Shown in pieces: positions 5,022-6,894 of a stretch of DNA of 6,894 bases (position 1 is the stretch's first letter; each line of letters begins with the position of its first letter). This stretch comes from Mycoplasmatota bacterium (GTDB lineage: Bacteria > Bacillota_I > Bacilli_A > Izemoplasmatales > Hujiaoplasmataceae): positions 1 to 6,894 of the forward strand of contig JAGLYJ010000059.1 of the NCBI GenBank assembly GCA_023132365.1, given 5' to 3'. The notes beneath the pieces are model-generated. The model was not told the origin of the DNA. It did no database searches and saw only the letters and a list, made by a program, of their open reading frames with translations. The position numbers and the translations under genes are program-made.

Positions 5022-6281
5022 TTATTTAATTAGTAATTTTCTAATATTTGAAATAAAATACAATGAACCAGTTACAATTAATACTTCATTATCTTTTAAT
5101 TCACTAAGTCTTGTGAATATCTGTTTGGAATCTTTGTAAAATCTCTTGTTGATATGGTTTGACTCACTAAATAATAATTCAGCGTCAGCTCTTCTGACAT
5201 AGTCAAACTCTGTAAAGTATATTTCATCACAAACATTATCTAATACTTCAATTATTTTTTCATGTTCTTTATCAAACATTATACTTACAAGACATTTAAC
5301 ATATTTATCTGGAAAGACCTTTGGTATGGTTTTACCTAATGCTTCAATTCCACCAATGTTGTGAGCTCCATCTAAAACTATATTTTTGTTAAATATTTCA
5401 AATCTCCCTGGCCATTTTGTGTTAATCAGACCCATTTCTATATCTCTTCTCGATATATTCAAATTTAATTTATTGTTTAATATTTCAATAGTTTCAATAG
5501 CCAATGAAGCATTCTTAACTTGAAAATATCCTGCTAAATTTGATTGGTATTTATTACCTTTATAACTAAATTTAATAATCTCAGAAAGAGAAACATCTGT
5601 TATATCATTCATGTTCAAAATTGTTAATTCTGAATTGTTTTTTAATGTTATTTCTTGAAAAAGAGAGAATATTTTTTTATCTTCAACCGCTGTAACTAGC
5701 GGAATATTTGGTTTTACTATTCCTAACTTATTAAGTGCAATTGACTCTAAAGTGTTTCCAAGTACATTCATGTGGTCATATGAAATATTAGTAATAACAG
5801 ATATTTCAGGAACAATAACATTAGTTGCGTCCAATGTTCCGCCTAGTCCGACTTCAATAACGCCAAAATCTACTGCTTCGTCCCTTAAATATAAGAAGCA
5901 AATAACTGTTAGGACTTCAAAGAATGTTACTACATCTCCAAGATTATATAGCCTTTCCCAAATAGGAAAGACTATATTAGCATATTTTATAACATTTTTA
6001 TCAGAAATGTATTTGTTATTAACCGCAATTCTTTCATTAAACTTAACAACATATGGAGAAGTGTAAATACCAACTTTATATCCTGCTTCTATAAGTATTG
6101 ATTTAATATATGATGCAGTTGATCCTTTTCCATTTGTTCCACCAACATGAATAGTTTTAAAGGTGTTCTGTGGATTACCTAATTCATCCAGAACTTTAGT
6201 TATGCGATCTAGATCTAGCCTTGAACCAAATTTTTTGATATTTTCAATCCAATCTTTGGTTTCTTCAAATTTCTTAAACAT
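5022..6281 (-). CDS. folC: Folylpolyglutamate synthase / dihydrofolate synthase
   Basis: FolC adds glutamate to folates with ATP, retaining them in the cytoplasm; many bacterial forms also make dihydrofolate from dihydropteroate. The 419 residues equal the family's usual length. The Mur-ligase-like fold shows the P-loop GGTNGKGS (47-54), YTSPY (73-77), 'FNERI' (81-85), EVGLGGTLDATN (143-154), 'ITNISYDH' (163-170), Lys185 in 'NKLGIVK' (expected to be the carbamylated lysine), WPGRFE (290-295), and DGAHN (304-308) opening the C-terminal domain. I cannot tell from sequence whether it is mono- or bifunctional. ATG 6281 follows the valS stop by one base, and its SD AAGGA lies within the last valS codons, so translation is probably coupled. 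radC is downstream; valS-folC adjacency is common in Firmicutes. Confidence 0.96.
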   Translation of the reverse strand: MFKKFEETKDWIENIKKFGSRLDLDRITKVLDELGNPQNTFKTIHVGGTNGKGSTASYIKSILIEAGYKVGIYTSPYVVKFNERIAVNNKYISDKNVIKYANIVFPIWERLYNLGDVVTFFEVLTVICFLYLRDEAVDFGVIEVGLGGTLDATNVIVPEISVITNISYDHMNVLGNTLESIALNKLGIVKPNIPLVTAVEDKKIFSLFQEITLKNNSELTILNMNDITDVSLSEIIKFSYKGNKYQSNLAGYFQVKNASLAIETIEILNNKLNLNISRRDIEMGLINTKWPGRFEIFNKNIVLDGAHNIGGIEALGKTIPKVFPDKYVKCLVSIMFDKEHEKIIEVLDNVCDEIYFTEFDYVRRADAELLFSESNHINKRFYKDSKQIFTRLSELKDNEVLIVTGSLYFISNIRKLLIK

Positions 6282-6282
6282 A

Positions 6283-6894
6283 TTATCCTTTTAACTCTAT
6301 AAGCCTTATTTTAGCTTCTTTAAGATTATTGTTATAATCCTCAAGTTTATTCTTTTCTTCTATTATTTTGCTTTCAGGTGCTTTCTTAATAAAGTTTGGA
6401 TTTGAAAGCATCTTATTACAACGATTTATCTCATTTTCTAATCGAGATATCTCAGTTTCTGCCTTCTTAATCTCTTCGTCGATGTTAACTAAAGATCCAA
6501 GTGGAATATATGCTAGAATATTAGGCAATATTACACTTACTGCATTGTCAATTTTTCCTAAACTTTCTTTAATTTCAAATGTTTTAGGATTAAGAAACTT
6601 ACGGAAATACTTATCATTTTCTTCTAAAAATAGTTTATCTTCATTATTTGCCTGAATGTACATATCAATTGGTTTAGACCAAGAAACTTGATAATCATTC
6701 CTAATTGTTCTTATTCTCTTAATTAGTTCAAAGAACCAATCTTTATTTTTCGTCTCTTCTACACTTAACCCATTATTCTCAGGCCAAACACTTACCATAA
6801 TAGAGATTTCTTTATTTGGTAGTTTTTGGAAAATTTCTTCTGTTACAAATGGCATGAATGGATGTAATAATTTAATAATACTATTTAGAACATA
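6283..6894 (-). CDS. valS: Valyl-tRNA synthetase, C-terminal 203 residues
   Basis: ValRS charges tRNA-Val. The gene enters from the right edge, in frame to position 6894, so the catalytic Rossmann and editing domains are outside the window. The first visible residues, 'IIKLLHPFMPFVTEEIFQKL', belong to the conserved anticodon-binding domain, as do 'VSVWPE' (34-39 of this fragment) and 'IKRIRTIRNDYQVSWSKPI' (58-76). From about residue 134 to the end lies the ValRS-specific C-terminal coiled-coil arm that contacts tRNA, with 'LSNPNFIKKAPESKIIEEK' (163-181) and long Glu/Lys-rich helices. The Met at 6855 is internal, not a start. The stop is TAA, one base before folC. Nothing suggests that the visible part is damaged. 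Confidence 0.97.
   Translation of the reverse strand, partial: YVLNSIIKLLHPFMPFVTEEIFQKLPNKEISIMVSVWPENNGLSVEETKNKDWFFELIKRIRTIRNDYQVSWSKPIDMYIQANNEDKLFLEENDKYFRKFLNPKTFEIKESLGKIDNAVSVILPNILAYIPLGSLVNIDEEIKKAETEISRLENEINRCNKMLSNPNFIKKAPESKIIEEKNKLEDYNNNLKEAKIRLIELKG

Noticed and set aside
5752..6066. Plus-strand open frame of 104 codons inside folC
   Set aside because: Antisense to conserved FolC motifs, with no SD or recognisable domain.
6368..6655. Plus-strand open frame of 95 codons inside valS
   Set aside because: Antisense to the ValRS coiled-coil and anticodon-binding regions; Ser/Leu-rich shadow with no SD.
6853..6855. ATG as the start of a separate 190-residue protein
   Set aside because: The frame stays open to the window edge, and the upstream residues 'IIKLLHPF' continue the conserved ValRS anticodon-binding domain, so this Met is internal.
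1..6894. CRISPR array, insertion sequence, tRNA or rRNA gene, toxin-antitoxin pair
   Set aside because: I saw no regularly spaced direct repeats, transposase, cloverleaf or rRNA-like sequence, or small paired frames. The window is nearly filled by recognisable chromosomal genes.

Overview
The window is AT-rich, tightly packed DNA from a low-GC Firmicutes/Tenericutes-type bacterium. Every gene has a strong Shine-Dalgarno site, intergenic gaps are short, and hairpin/U-tract terminators are frequent. All stops seen are TAA or TAG. Trp is encoded by TGG and no reading frame needs TGA as a sense codon, so the standard genetic code fits and the TGA=Trp mycoplasmas and spiroplasmas are unlikely. An Acholeplasma-like mollicute or a related small-genome low-GC lineage is my best guess, but this is inference only.

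Layout, left to right. (1) At 1-71 (minus) is the N-terminus of a TetR-family repressor, cut by the window edge. It has a consensus promoter (112-140) and a perfect 7+7 bp inverted repeat (83-98) between the promoter and the ribosome binding site, which looks like an autoregulatory operator. (2) The non-coding gap 141-301 holds an isolated hairpin (209-230) and the terminator (259-287) of the next operon. (3) A minus-strand three-gene operon runs glpK (3268-1781), a DUF3137 membrane protein (1771-887), then lemA (874-302). At both internal junctions the upstream TAG stop is part of the downstream SD, TAGGAGG. (4) A divergent plus-strand gene (3360-4280) encodes a monoacylglycerol-lipase-like alpha/beta hydrolase. 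The two extended -10 promoters lie back to back in the ~90 bp between glpK and this gene. (5) A minus-strand housekeeping run is valS (C-terminal part only, 6894-6283), folC (6281-5022) and radC (4976-4287). valS and folC are separated by one base. folC and radC are separated by a hairpin that contains the radC SD. radC and the hydrolase converge on one shared terminator hairpin.

How the genes may work together: the hydrolase could release glycerol from monoacylglycerols or similar esters, and GlpK would phosphorylate it to glycerol-3-phosphate. This link rests on adjacency and family function only. LemA and DUF3137 are a recurrent membrane-associated pair of unclear function, and finding them behind glpK is the most unusual linkage here. 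valS, folC and radC are ordinary translation, folate and RadC-family genes in a conserved-looking cluster. I do not see a convincing novel defence, mobile or CRISPR-like system. The points worth following are regulatory: the TetR operator, the radC SD hairpin, the missing HPr-phosphorylation histidine in GlpK, and the glpK-DUF3137-lemA operon.
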